DNA of 64,000 nt from Burkholderiaceae bacterium (GTDB taxonomy: Bacteria > Pseudomonadota > Gammaproteobacteria > Burkholderiales > Burkholderiaceae_C): assembly GCA_026125795.1 (NCBI GenBank), contig JAHCKM010000003.1, positions 496,001 to 560,000 on the forward strand. Direction: 5' to 3'. Positions 26,695 through 35,125 of the stretch are shown piece by piece. The translations under genes were made by a program, and so were the position numbers. Each line of letters opens with the position of its first letter. Positions within the stretch are counted from its first letter, which is position 1. The notes beneath the pieces were generated by a model. It was not told the origin of the DNA. It saw only the letters and a list, made by a program, of their open reading frames with translations, and did no database searches.

Positions 26695-27317
26695 GCGATC
26701 GACATCCGCCGGTGACACGCGGTGCCCCGGCGCCCGATGCGGGCGAATCGCCGCACCTGGTCGAGACTTTCGTCCGCGGCGAGCAGGTGTTCCGCGGTGC
26801 GCTGCTCGACGTGCGGCGCGACGTCGTGGCCTTGCCCGACGGCTCGCATGCCACGCGCGAGTACATCGTGCATCCCGGTGCCGTGGTGGTGGTGCCGATC
26901 CTCGACGACGGACGCCTGGTGGTGGAGCGCCAGTTCCGCTATCCGGTGGGCCGCGTGGTGCTGGAGTTTCCGGCCGGCAAGCTCGACGCCGGTGAGGCGC
27001 CGCTGCAGTGTGGGCAACGCGAGCTGATGGAAGAAACCGGCTACCGCGCGCGCGAATGGGCCGTGGCCGGCACGCTGCACAACGCGCTGGCGTACTGCAC
27101 CGAGGTGATCCACATCGCATTCGCGCGCGGCTTGAGTCCCGGCGAGCGCGCGCTCGATGCCGGTGAGCTGATCGAGCTGGCGCTGCTGCACGAGGCCGAT
27201 CTTGAAGCTGCGGCGGCCCGAGGCGAGGTGACCGACGCCAAGACCTTGGTTGGTCTGCTGTGGCTGCAGAAGTGGCGCAGCGGCGCGTGGCCACTGCAAT
27301 GGTTCACGACACCGTGA
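26691..27317 (+). CDS. Nudix hydrolase, ADP-ribose pyrophosphatase type
   Basis: 208 residues from the TTG overlapping the nuoN stop (TTGA); a GTG at 26712 is an alternative start. The Nudix box matches GX5EX7REUXEEXGU exactly: G-KLDAG-E-APLQCGQ-REL-MEETGY. The upstream PVGRVVLEFPAGK is typical of ADP-ribose pyrophosphatases (NudF class), which hydrolyse ADP-ribose to AMP and ribose 5-phosphate. Its coupling to the end of the nuo operon suggests co-expression with NADH metabolism. A small dyad, GTTCAC/GTGAAC at 27302-27319, overlaps its stop. Confidence 0.9.
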   Translation: MSDRHPPVTRGAPAPDAGESPHLVETFVRGEQVFRGALLDVRRDVVALPDGSHATREYIVHPGAVVVVPILDDGRLVVERQFRYPVGRVVLEFPAGKLDAGEAPLQCGQRELMEETGYRAREWAVAGTLHNALAYCTEVIHIAFARGLSPGERALDAGELIELALLHEADLEAAAARGEVTDAKTLVGLLWLQKWRSGAWPLQWFTTP

Positions 27318-27449
27318 ACGCCGAGTGGCCATAATCGTTGCCGATGAGACAGCCCCTACGCTCGCTTCGCACGCTGCCCTTGGGGCTGCGCGGGAGCTCC
27401 TTCGCGGCTGGGGCGCGTTCCGCCAGTCGGGCGGACGGGTGCCGTTGAC
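27318..27449 (+). promoter_or_regulatory. Spacer with -10-like CATAAT and degenerate repeat before the DUF1178 gene
   Basis: CATAAT at 27330-27335 is a plausible -10 just after the Nudix gene. Downstream, CGCTCGCTTCGCACGCTGCCCTTGGGG resembles, in its first half and by the CGCTGCCC-GGGG core, the palindromic repeats at 25132 and 45459, here degenerate. No good -35 hexamer was found. Confidence 0.3.
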
Positions 27450-27899
27450 ATGAAGGTTCTCAACCTGCGCTGTTCCAGCGGCCACGGCTTCGAGGGCTGG
27501 TTTGCCTCGGAAGACGAGTTCATGGAGCAGAACGGCAGCGGCTTGGTGCGCTGCCCGCTGTGTGCCGACAGCGTGGTCACGCGCATGCCCAGCGCGCCGC
27601 GCCTCAACCTGTCGGGGGCACGCGAGCCCGAGCAGGCCGCCGCCACCACGCCCAGTGCCGAGGTGCAGGCGGCCGACCTGCAGGCGCTGTGGCTCAAGAC
27701 CGTGCGCCACGTGCTGGCCCACACCGAAGACGTGGGTGAGCGTTTTGCCGAGGAGGCGCGGCGCATCCACTATGGCGAGACGCCGCAACGCGGCATCCGC
27801 GGCCAAGTCAATCCGCAGCAGCGCGAAGAGCTGATCGACGAAGGCATCGAGGTCATCGCGCTGCCGATCCCGCGCGCGCTCGACGGCCCGGTGCAGTGA
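27450..27899 (+). CDS. DUF1178 family protein
   Basis: 149 residues. The family start MKVLNLRCSSGHGFEGWF is followed by CPLCADSVVTRMPSAP, so two cysteines near the N-terminus and a CxxC form a rubredoxin/zinc-ribbon-like knuckle. A variable linker leads to a helical C-terminus with HTEDVGERFAEEARRIHYGE. The function of DUF1178 is not established. It is conserved in alpha- and betaproteobacteria and here lies downstream of the Nudix gene. Confidence 0.88.
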   Translation: MKVLNLRCSSGHGFEGWFASEDEFMEQNGSGLVRCPLCADSVVTRMPSAPRLNLSGAREPEQAAATTPSAEVQAADLQALWLKTVRHVLAHTEDVGERFAEEARRIHYGETPQRGIRGQVNPQQREELIDEGIEVIALPIPRALDGPVQ

Positions 27900-28045
27900 T
27901 CCTGCCCGCCGGCACGTGCGTGTCGCTGCGTCACGACTGCACGGCAAGCCGGCGCTGAAACCGCAGCGCAACGAATCCGACACAGACGTTACGCCGCCGC
28001 GTGCCCGTGCACGGGCGGGATGCGGCACCGTGTGGCCTTCGAATC

Positions 28046-29941
28046 ATGAAGCCACTGATCCATTGCGGGTTCGCCTGCATCGCGGCGCTGGGTCTGGCGG
28101 CCTGCGGCGGCAGCGATTCCGACCATTCGGCGGCGACGGAGCCGCCGGTGCCTGTACCCGCGCCGGCTCCGGCGCCGCCATCGCCGCCTGCACCTGCACC
28201 TGCACCTGCGCCTGCACCTGCACCTGCACCTGTACCTGCACCTGCACCTGCACCTGCACCTGCACCTGCACCTGCACCTGCACCTGCGCCTGCGCCTGCG
28301 CCGAGCCCGGCTCCTTCACCCGCTCCGGCCCCGGCCCCCGCGCCTCAGGGCAGTTTCACAATCGCCGGCATGGAGTTCGCCCAGTCCATGGTGTTCCCGA
28401 GCCAGGATGCCGAGCTGGTGCTGGTTTCGGATCGTGCCGTGCTGGCCAAGGTCAACCTGATCGCCACCCAGGCGGGCACGAGCAATCCGAGCGGCGTGCT
28501 GCGCGTCGAGGACGCCAGCGGCAACCTGCTGCGCGAGCTGCCATTGACCGCACCGACCGGTGGCGTGCCCAGCGCGGCGCCGACGCGCCCGAGCTTTGCC
28601 GACAGCTACAGCGCCACCATTCCTGCCGACCTGGTGCGCGCGGGCCTGCGCGTGGCGCCGCGCTTCACGCCGGGGGCCGACAACCAGACCACGCTGGCTC
28701 CGCGTGTCGGGGGCGGGGTGGCGGTGCGCGTGGTGACGGTGCCTGTGCAGATCGGCAGCACGCTCGGGCAGGTGGTGGCCGATTCCGATGGCTACCTGCG
28801 TGCGCGGCTCCCGGCCGCCAGCGTCACCCGCGTCGAACATGCGCCGCTGGTGTCGTCGCAGGTGACCACGCTGCCCAGCACATCGAGCGAGTGGAGCAGC
28901 GCGTTCAGCGCCATCCTCGGCGAAATCGATGACCTGCACCTGCTCGAGGGCGCGTCTTCGCGCACCTACTACTACGGCTTCATCCCCAAGCGCACGTCCG
29001 GGCTGGCGGGCATGGGCTATCGCCCGGGCAATGCCGCGGTGGGGTTCGACCTGCCGAACAGCCCGAACGCGGTGCGCGAGACCATGGTGCACGAGGTTGG
29101 CCACAACCTGAGCCTGCGCCACGCGCCCTGCGGCGACCCGTCGGGCCCCGACACCGCCTATCCGTACGCCAATGCCACGATGGGCGCCGGCAACCGCTTC
29201 ATCTGGGGCTACGACGCGGTCAACAACCGCTTCATCGATCCGACGCCGACCAGCGTGCACGACGTGATGAGCTACTGCGCCGGCAACTGGTTCTCGGACT
29301 ACAACTACCGAAAGATCCAGGTGTACCTGACGCCGGCCGATCGCACCCAGACGGCCGACGCCGATCGTGTGTTGGCGTCGTCCGCGGCCGTGGAACAGCA
29401 GTTGCTGCTGGTCAGCGGAGAGGTGCGCAACGGCGTGCTGCGCCTGCATCCGCTGAAGTCCACCGTCGGCCGCTCCGGCGCGCCGGCCGAAGGTCCCTAC
29501 CTGCTGCGCATCACCACGCGTGCCGGCGCGGTGATCGAGCAGCGCTTCGACACCCGCGAGATCGACCACCAGCCGGAGCTCCAGCGCTTCGGCTTCACGA
29601 TGGTCGATCCGGGCCCGATCGAGCGCATCGAGGTGCTGCAGGATGGCCGCGTGCTGGCTCAGCGCGCCGCCCGCGAGCGTGCGTTGTCGGCCGGCAGCGC
29701 GCCCGCTGTGCCGGCCACCGTGCAGGCCGATGAAGACGGCGGCGTGCTCGCGCTGCGTTGGGATGCGGCACGACATCCGTACCTGACGGTGACCCACGTG
29801 GGCACCGCGCGCACCGTGCTGGCGATCGACCTGAAAGGCGGCAGCGCGAAGCTGCCCACCGCGGCGCTGCCGGCCGGCGGCCGCTTCGAATTCGGCCTGT
29901 CCGACGGCGTGAACACCGAGCGCGTGCTGATTCCGCGTTGA
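28046..29941 (+). CDS. Lipoprotein with Pro-Ala stalk and metzincin-type zinc protease motif
   Basis: 631 residues from the ATG at 28046. A lipoprotein signal ends in the lipobox LGLAAC with C about residue 19. Residues about 32-95 are a Pro-Ala repeat stalk. The zinc motif is H349-E-x2-H353-x5-H359 (HEVGHNLSLRH), followed by a Met-turn DVMSYC, as in metzincins such as M66- and M12-type peptidases. The remaining C-terminal third is beta-rich. It is predicted to be an outer-membrane-anchored metalloprotease whose domain is held away by the stalk. Substrate unknown. The DNA of the stalk is a hexanucleotide repeat. Confidence 0.75.
   Translation: MKPLIHCGFACIAALGLAACGGSDSDHSAATEPPVPVPAPAPAPPSPPAPAPAPAPAPAPAPVPAPAPAPAPAPAPAPAPAPAPAPSPAPSPAPAPAPAPQGSFTIAGMEFAQSMVFPSQDAELVLVSDRAVLAKVNLIATQAGTSNPSGVLRVEDASGNLLRELPLTAPTGGVPSAAPTRPSFADSYSATIPADLVRAGLRVAPRFTPGADNQTTLAPRVGGGVAVRVVTVPVQIGSTLGQVVADSDGYLRARLPAASVTRVEHAPLVSSQVTTLPSTSSEWSSAFSAILGEIDDLHLLEGASSRTYYYGFIPKRTSGLAGMGYRPGNAAVGFDLPNSPNAVRETMVHEVGHNLSLRHAPCGDPSGPDTAYPYANATMGAGNRFIWGYDAVNNRFIDPTPTSVHDVMSYCAGNWFSDYNYRKIQVYLTPADRTQTADADRVLASSAAVEQQLLLVSGEVRNGVLRLHPLKSTVGRSGAPAEGPYLLRITTRAGAVIEQRFDTREIDHQPELQRFGFTMVDPGPIERIEVLQDGRVLAQRAARERALSAGSAPAVPATVQADEDGGVLALRWDAARHPYLTVTHVGTARTVLAIDLKGGSAKLPTAALPAGGRFEFGLSDGVNTERVLIPR
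28185..28300 (+). repeat. Hexanucleotide CCTGCA tandem repeat
   Basis: About 19 near-perfect copies of CCTGCA (with single-base variants CCTGCG and CCTGTA) encode the Pro-Ala stalk of the lipoprotein. As the unit is 6 bp, slippage would change stalk length by two residues and never the frame. Confidence 0.9.
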
Positions 29942-30098
29942 AAGCCGCGCCGGCAACCCGCTAAGGGTTTGTCTGCACCCATGAACGGGTGTGTTGGCAG
30001 TCCGTCCGGTGGGTCAATATCTGTTACCAAATGTCGACGCGGTTGAACCTGCCGGCGTGCGGTTTCAAGATGGCAGGCTGACCGGGAGAAGTTCGCCG

Positions 30099-30938
30099 GT
30101 GGTTCATTTGATTTGCATGCGCTGCAGTCGCGCCAATGCCGGAGACGCAAAGTTCTGCGGCGGGTGCGGGGCTGGATTGCTGCGCAAGTTCTGTGGCGCA
30201 TGCAATGCGGTCAACGACGCGGAGTCTCGCTTCTGCCAATCGTGCGGCCATGCCCTGCCTGGGCACCTCGCCTCGGCGCCTGCTTCCAAGGCACCGGCGA
30301 AGCCGGTACCCGATCTGACCGATGAGGTCTTGATCGGTGCGACCCTGCCGCACCAGCCCATCGCCGTGGCGCCATTGCTCGACGCCGGTGCGCTCGCTCC
30401 AGTTCCAGCTCACGTTCCGGTGCTGGCCGTCGACACCTCGACACAGCGTGACAAGGCCCACAAGCCTGCGTACCGGGTTCCGGTGCTGCTGGCCATCGGA
30501 GGCGCCGCCAGCTTGGCGCTGGCGGTGTGGATCTGGCCGCGCATGGAACCATCCCAGGTGCAAATGCGCCGAACGGTGCCGGTTGCCGCGGCAGCGGTCG
30601 ATGCCGTGCCGGTGCTCGCCGCCACGCCGGCTGACGCCACTGCGGCGCCATCCGACGCGATCACGCGCGCCGATGCGGCCCTGGCACAGGCCAATGCCGC
30701 GGCCGATGCCGCGGCCCAGCCCAGTGCGCGGATCAAGGAGGCTGCCGAAGCGGAGACGCGCCGTGTGTCGATCGAGCGTGGCCAGCCGGCCCAGAGGCGG
30801 GCCGCCGACCGTGCCTCGAGTCAACGCGCCTTGGTTCAACAAGAGCCGGCGAAGCCGGCCACCCCGCCGCCGGACTGCACGCCCCAGGTCTATGCGTTGG
30901 GTCTGTGCGCACCCGGGGCCACGATCACAGGGAGATAG
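30099..30938 (+). CDS. Double zinc-ribbon, single-pass membrane protein with C-terminal CTx5LGLC
   Basis: 279 residues from the GTG at 30099, chosen because GGGAGAAG lies 8 nt before it; longer in-frame starts lack a ribosome site. Four CxxC pairs (C6/C9, C20/C23, C32/C35, C46/C49) form a double zinc ribbon. A proline-rich linker leads to one membrane helix (about 127-146). The rest is an alanine-rich, probably coiled segment ending in C260-T-x5-LGLC270. Topology should place the ribbon in the cytoplasm and the tail in the periplasm. The next gene, 3 nt away, encodes a periplasmic binding protein with the same end motif. Function unknown. Confidence 0.75.
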   Translation: MVHLICMRCSRANAGDAKFCGGCGAGLLRKFCGACNAVNDAESRFCQSCGHALPGHLASAPASKAPAKPVPDLTDEVLIGATLPHQPIAVAPLLDAGALAPVPAHVPVLAVDTSTQRDKAHKPAYRVPVLLAIGGAASLALAVWIWPRMEPSQVQMRRTVPVAAAAVDAVPVLAATPADATAAPSDAITRADAALAQANAAADAAAQPSARIKEAAEAETRRVSIERGQPAQRRAADRASSQRALVQQEPAKPATPPPDCTPQVYALGLCAPGATITGR

Positions 30939-30941
30939 ACG

Positions 30942-31973
30942 ATGGCGAGAACGTGCCGCCGATGGTTGCTGTGGATCGGCATAACGCTGTGGATGCAGGC
31001 TGCGCAAGCGGGCACGCCGTACAAGATCGTCACCGCGTCCGAGCGGGGCACCTACATCCAGATCGGACGCGACCTGGCGAAGTTCATCGCGCCGAGTTCG
31101 CAGATCGACCTCGAGGCCGTGCCTTCAGCCGGATCGGCCGAGAACATCCATCGCCTGCGCTACGAGCCGGGCGTCAAGCTGGCGCTGGTGCAATCCGACG
31201 TTTACCAGGCATTCATCAACCAGGGCAATGCGGGCGACTCGAACGCGGCCGCCATCATCAGGCCGCTGCGCGTGATCATGCCGCTGTACAACGAGGAGCT
31301 CTACTTCATCGTGCGCGCCGATTCGCCGATGAGCCACGTGCACGAGATCCGCGACAGCCGGATCAACGTCGGCGCGCTGCGCAGCGGCACGGCGATGACC
31401 TCGACCACGCTGTACCGGATGATGTTCGAGCGACCGATCAGCGACGAGAAGATCACATTCCACAGCAACGAAGATGCGCTCATCAAGCTGACCGGAGACA
31501 AGTCGGTTGACGTCGTGGTCGTGGTGGCCGGCCAACCGGCCAAGCTGCTGGTCGACATGAGGCCGGAGGCACGTGCCCTCATCAAGCTGCTGAAGTTCGA
31601 CCCCGAACATCCTTCCAGCAAGACCGCGTTGAGGACCTACTTCGGCACCACCGTGCGTGCGGCCAACTATCCCAATCTGCTGACCGAAGACATACCGGGC
31701 CTGGCTGTCAAGGCGTATCTCGTCACCTATGACTACAGCCAGCCTTTCACGCGGACACGCCTGGGTCAGTTCGCCAAATCGATGTGCGACAACTTCGGCC
31801 AGCTGCAGACCGGTGGTCACCCCAAGTGGAAGGAAGTCTCGCTGGCCATGCCGCAGCTCGGCCAAGGCTGGAGTTATTTCGCGCCCACCGCGCGCGAGCT
31901 CGAGAAGTGCGTGCAGAAGGCCGCCGCCAAGACCTGCACGACCGAACAGAAGATCCTCGGCCTGTGCCAGTGA
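30942..31973 (+). CDS. TAXI-family TRAP transporter solute-binding protein
   Basis: 343 residues with a signal peptide cleaved near AQA-G (about residue 23). The mature protein starts with KIVTASERGTYIQIGRDLA and contains LALVQSDVYQAF and NVGALRSGTAMTSTTL, typical of TAXI periplasmic receptors. No TRAP permease gene is nearby. The C-terminus C332-T-x5-LGLC342 repeats that of the preceding zinc-ribbon membrane protein. The ATG is preceded by GGGAGA overlapping the upstream stop region, so the pair is coupled. It may be a sensor receptor for that membrane protein rather than part of a transporter; this is inference. Confidence 0.85.
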   Translation: MARTCRRWLLWIGITLWMQAAQAGTPYKIVTASERGTYIQIGRDLAKFIAPSSQIDLEAVPSAGSAENIHRLRYEPGVKLALVQSDVYQAFINQGNAGDSNAAAIIRPLRVIMPLYNEELYFIVRADSPMSHVHEIRDSRINVGALRSGTAMTSTTLYRMMFERPISDEKITFHSNEDALIKLTGDKSVDVVVVVAGQPAKLLVDMRPEARALIKLLKFDPEHPSSKTALRTYFGTTVRAANYPNLLTEDIPGLAVKAYLVTYDYSQPFTRTRLGQFAKSMCDNFGQLQTGGHPKWKEVSLAMPQLGQGWSYFAPTARELEKCVQKAAAKTCTTEQKILGLCQ

Positions 31974-32000
31974 CGCGTCTGGCAACCCTCGGCGCCGACG

Positions 32001-33410
32001 CTACAGCACACGCCCCGGGTTCAGCGTGCCCCTGGGGTCGAGCGCCTGCTTGATCGCGCGCATCATCGCCAGCGCCACCGGCGACTTGCGCTCGTGCAGC
32101 TCGTCGCGCTTGAGCGCGCCGATGCCATGTTCGGCCGAGATCGAGCCACCACGCGCCACCACCGCGTCGTAGACGATGCGGTTCACGGCGCGCTCATGCA
32201 CGTCGAGGAACTCCTGAGCGGCCACACCGGGTGCCGCCTGCAGGTTGTAGTGCAGATTGCCGTCGCCGAGGTGGCCGAAGTTGATCACGCGGCTGCCCGG
32301 GAAAGCGGCCTGCAACGCGGCGTCGGTGCGTCGCACGAAGTCGACGATCGCCGACACCGGCAGCGCGATGTCGTGCTTGATGTTGGGGCCTTCCATCGCC
32401 TGCGCCAGAGGGATCGACTCGCGCACGTGCCACAACGCGCGCGCCTGCGCCACACTTTCGGCGAGCACGGCGTCGTCGATGCAGCCTCTCTCGAGCGCGG
32501 CTTGCAGCAGCGCCTCGAAGCGCGGCCGGGCCTGCGCTTCGCTCTCGGCCTCTGCGCTTTCGAGCAGCACGGTCCAGGCCGCTGCCGGCAGCGGCCGCGG
32601 CAACTGCGGAAAGTGCCGTGCCACCAGCTCCAGTGCCGGGGCCGCCATCACCTCGAAACCGGTGAGCGACGCGCCCAGATGCTGCCTGGCCAGTTGCAGC
32701 AGCGTCACACAGGCGGCCACATCGTTGCACGCGGCAAACGCGGTCAGCTGCGCGGCCGGCAGCGGATGCAACTGCATGGTCGCTGCGGTGATGATGCCCA
32801 GCGTGCCCTCGCTGCCGATCATCAGGTCGCGCAGGTCGTAGCCGGTGTTGTCCTTGCGCAGGCCGGCCAGACCGTTCCAGATCTCGCCCTGTGCGGTGAC
32901 CACCTCGATGCCCAGGCACAGTTCGCGTGCGTTGCCGAAGCGAAGCACCTGCGTGCCGCCGGCATTGGTGGCGAGGTTGCCGCCGATCGTGCAGCTGCCT
33001 TCGGCGGCGAGGCTGAGCGGGAACAGCAGTCCCTGCTGCGCGGCGGCTTCCTGTGCCGCCTTCAGCACGCAGCCCGCCTCGAGCGTCATCGTGGCGTTGG
33101 CCGCATCGATCTCGCGCACGCGGTTCATGCGCGTGAGACTCAGAAGCACCTGTTGCCCGCTGGCGTCGGGCACGCCGCCGCCAACCAGACCGGTGTTGCC
33201 GCCTTGAGCGACGACGCTGGCGCCGTGTCCTGCGCAGGCGCGCACCACCGCGGCCACCTCGGCGGTGCTGCCGGGCCGCACCACGGCCAGCGCCTTGCCG
33301 TGCCAGCGTTTGCGCCAATCGACCTCGTAGGCCGACAGGTCACCGCCGACCAGCACGTTCGACGCACCGGCCACGGCCTGGCGCAATGCCGCGATGAGCG
33401 GGTGATTCAT
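32001..33410 (-). CDS. FAD-binding D-2-hydroxyacid dehydrogenase (GlcD-like)
   Basis: 469 residues. The VAO-type FAD domain shows VRPGSTAEVAAVVRAC, the AQGGNTGLVGGG pyrophosphate loop and IGSEGTLGIITAATM. The C-terminal oxidase domain has VINFGHLGDGNLHYN and ISAEHGIGALKRDEL, with a metal-binding histidine pair, and ends LDPRGTLNPGRVL. This places it with D-lactate, D-2-hydroxyglutarate and glycolate (GlcD) dehydrogenases that pass electrons to the respiratory chain; the exact substrate is not readable. The DUF2069 gene lies immediately upstream with a 4-nt overlap. Confidence 0.9.
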   Translation of the reverse strand: MNHPLIAALRQAVAGASNVLVGGDLSAYEVDWRKRWHGKALAVVRPGSTAEVAAVVRACAGHGASVVAQGGNTGLVGGGVPDASGQQVLLSLTRMNRVREIDAANATMTLEAGCVLKAAQEAAAQQGLLFPLSLAAEGSCTIGGNLATNAGGTQVLRFGNARELCLGIEVVTAQGEIWNGLAGLRKDNTGYDLRDLMIGSEGTLGIITAATMQLHPLPAAQLTAFAACNDVAACVTLLQLARQHLGASLTGFEVMAAPALELVARHFPQLPRPLPAAAWTVLLESAEAESEAQARPRFEALLQAALERGCIDDAVLAESVAQARALWHVRESIPLAQAMEGPNIKHDIALPVSAIVDFVRRTDAALQAAFPGSRVINFGHLGDGNLHYNLQAAPGVAAQEFLDVHERAVNRIVYDAVVARGGSISAEHGIGALKRDELHERKSPVALAMMRAIKQALDPRGTLNPGRVL

Positions 33411-33796
33411 GCGGCTTCGCTGCGCGCCGCGCGTGTGCGCTGGCGGATGTGCGCCACGCAGGCGGCGAACAGCGCAAAACACAGCGCCACCTCGAGCGCC
33501 GCCAGTTGCGCCGACAAGCCGCGATCGCTCGCAGCGCGCATCGCCCCTTCGGCCACGTACACCCACACCAGCAGGCTCAACACGCGATAGCTGCGCAGAC
33601 GCAAGCTCAACACACCCGCCAGCGGCAGCACGAGCGGCAGCACCTTCAGCGCGAGCGCGCGCGAGCCGGTGGGCGCGAGCCACAGCTCCCACAACAATCC
33701 GAGCAACACCAGCGCGCCCAGCAGAACCACCACGGCCGCACGCGTGGCCCGCAGGGGCGCCGGCACGATCGCACCATCGGCAGGAAGGGCGTTCAT
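33407..33796 (-). CDS. DUF2069 inner-membrane protein
   Basis: 129 residues from the ATG at 33796, preceded by GGAGG six nt upstream; the open frame continues beyond but without a ribosome site. Four hydrophobic helices (about 20-40, 50-66, 72-86, 98-118) and the pattern LWELWLAPTGSRALALKVLPL match DUF2069, small inner-membrane proteins of unknown function. The stop overlaps the start of the GlcD-like gene, so these two are coupled. Confidence 0.8.
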   Translation of the reverse strand: MNALPADGAIVPAPLRATRAAVVVLLGALVLLGLLWELWLAPTGSRALALKVLPLVLPLAGVLSLRLRSYRVLSLLVWVYVAEGAMRAASDRGLSAQLAALEVALCFALFAACVAHIRQRTRAARSEAA

Positions 33797-33854
33797 CAAC
33801 AACCTCCGCGCCACGCGCTCCGAAATGAGCGCTTCGGAGCGGCCGTGCGCGTTC

Positions 33855-35105
33855 ATGGCTGGCATGATAGTCGGCGTGAATTCGGTCCCGAGCCCCAGCG
33901 ACTGGACGGCGCAGCTGGCCGAGCTGTGGCGCTCGCTGCGCACCTGGCCCTGGTTCGACACCTATCAGACGCTGAAGCAGCGTTTTCGCGACGACCACCT
34001 CGGCCTGACCGCCGGCAGCCTGACCTTCACCACGCTGATCAGCCTGGTGCCGCTGATGACGGTGATGCTGGCACTGTTCACCGCGTTTCCGATGTTCGCG
34101 CGCTTCCAGGGCGCGCTCGAGAAGTACCTGCTGCAAAGCCTGGTGCCCGACAGCATCGCCAAGCCGGTGCTGGCCTCGCTGACGCAGTTTGCGTCGAAGG
34201 CGAGCCAGGTCGGCTCGGTCGGCCTGGTGGTGCTGGTGGTGGCGGCGTTGGCGCTGATGCTCACGATCGATCGCACGCTCAACGGAATCTGGCGTGTGCG
34301 CAAGCCGCGGCCGCTCGCCCAGCGCGTGCTGGTCTATTGGGCTGCGCTGACGCTGGGCCCGGTGCTGGTGGGCATCTCGCTGAGCCTGACGTCGTACGCC
34401 GTCTCCGCATCGCGCGGACTGGTCGACGCGCTGCCCGGCGGCGTGCGCTTCGTGCTCGGTACGGTGGAGTTCGCTCTGTTGTCGGGCGGCATGGCGGCGC
34501 TGTACCGCTACATCCCCAACACCCACGTCAGTTCCGCACATGCTTGGGCGGGTGGCCTGTTCGTCGCCATCGCCTTCGAGTTCACCAAACGCGCGCTCAC
34601 CTGGTATCTCAGCCTGGTGCCGAGCTACTCGGTGATCTACGGCGCCTTCGCCACGCTGCCGATCTTCCTGTTGTGGATCTACCTGTGCTGGGTGGTGGTG
34701 CTGCTTGGCGCGGTGATCGCGGCCTATGCGCCGAGCCTGTCGATGCGCGTGGTGCGCGTGCCCGACACGCCGGGCTACCGCTTTGCGCTCGCGGTGGCGT
34801 TGCTGCGCGAGCTGCAGCGCGCACGCAGCGGCGGCAAACGCGGCCTTGGCTTGCACGAACTCGCCAACGCGGTGCGGGTCGATCCTTTGCAAGTGGAGCC
34901 GCTGCTGGACCTGCTGATGGCGATGGACTGGGTGGCGCGTCTCGACGAAGAGGGCGCCCAGCGCCATGTGCTGCTGATCGATGCGCCGCGCACGCTGGCG
35001 CGCCCGCTGATCGATGGCCTTCTGCTCGGCGACGACCGTGCCGCCGGCGCATTCCGGCGCCGCGCCGGATTCGACACGCTGAAAGTGAGCGAACTGCTCG
35101 AGTGA
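33855..35105 (+). CDS. YihY/BrkB-family (UPF0761) inner-membrane protein
   Basis: 416 residues from the ATG at 33855; an ATG at 33864 is as likely. The YihY core has six membrane helices between about residues 45 and 300, with DHLGLTAGSLTFTTLISLVPL, the conserved IDRTLNGIWRVRKPR, and FEFTKRALTWYLSLVPSYS. A cytoplasmic C-terminal domain with a winged-helix-like LGLHELANAVRVDP follows. The family was once annotated as ribonuclease BN in error. Its role is unsettled. It is divergent from the DUF2069 gene across only 58 nt and is followed 20 nt later by kbl. Confidence 0.88.
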   Translation: MAGMIVGVNSVPSPSDWTAQLAELWRSLRTWPWFDTYQTLKQRFRDDHLGLTAGSLTFTTLISLVPLMTVMLALFTAFPMFARFQGALEKYLLQSLVPDSIAKPVLASLTQFASKASQVGSVGLVVLVVAALALMLTIDRTLNGIWRVRKPRPLAQRVLVYWAALTLGPVLVGISLSLTSYAVSASRGLVDALPGGVRFVLGTVEFALLSGGMAALYRYIPNTHVSSAHAWAGGLFVAIAFEFTKRALTWYLSLVPSYSVIYGAFATLPIFLLWIYLCWVVVLLGAVIAAYAPSLSMRVVRVPDTPGYRFALAVALLRELQRARSGGKRGLGLHELANAVRVDPLQVEPLLDLLMAMDWVARLDEEGAQRHVLLIDAPRTLARPLIDGLLLGDDRAAGAFRRRAGFDTLKVSELLE

Positions 35106-35125
35106 GCCATCTTCTGGAGCCCACG

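Noticed and set aside
28185-28300. Possible CRISPR-like array
   Set aside because: Repeats are contiguous 6-bp units without spacers and they encode a Pro-Ala stalk.
34000-34700. Ribonuclease BN annotation for the YihY-like protein
   Set aside because: The old name for this family is an error; the sequence is an integral membrane protein with no nuclease motif.
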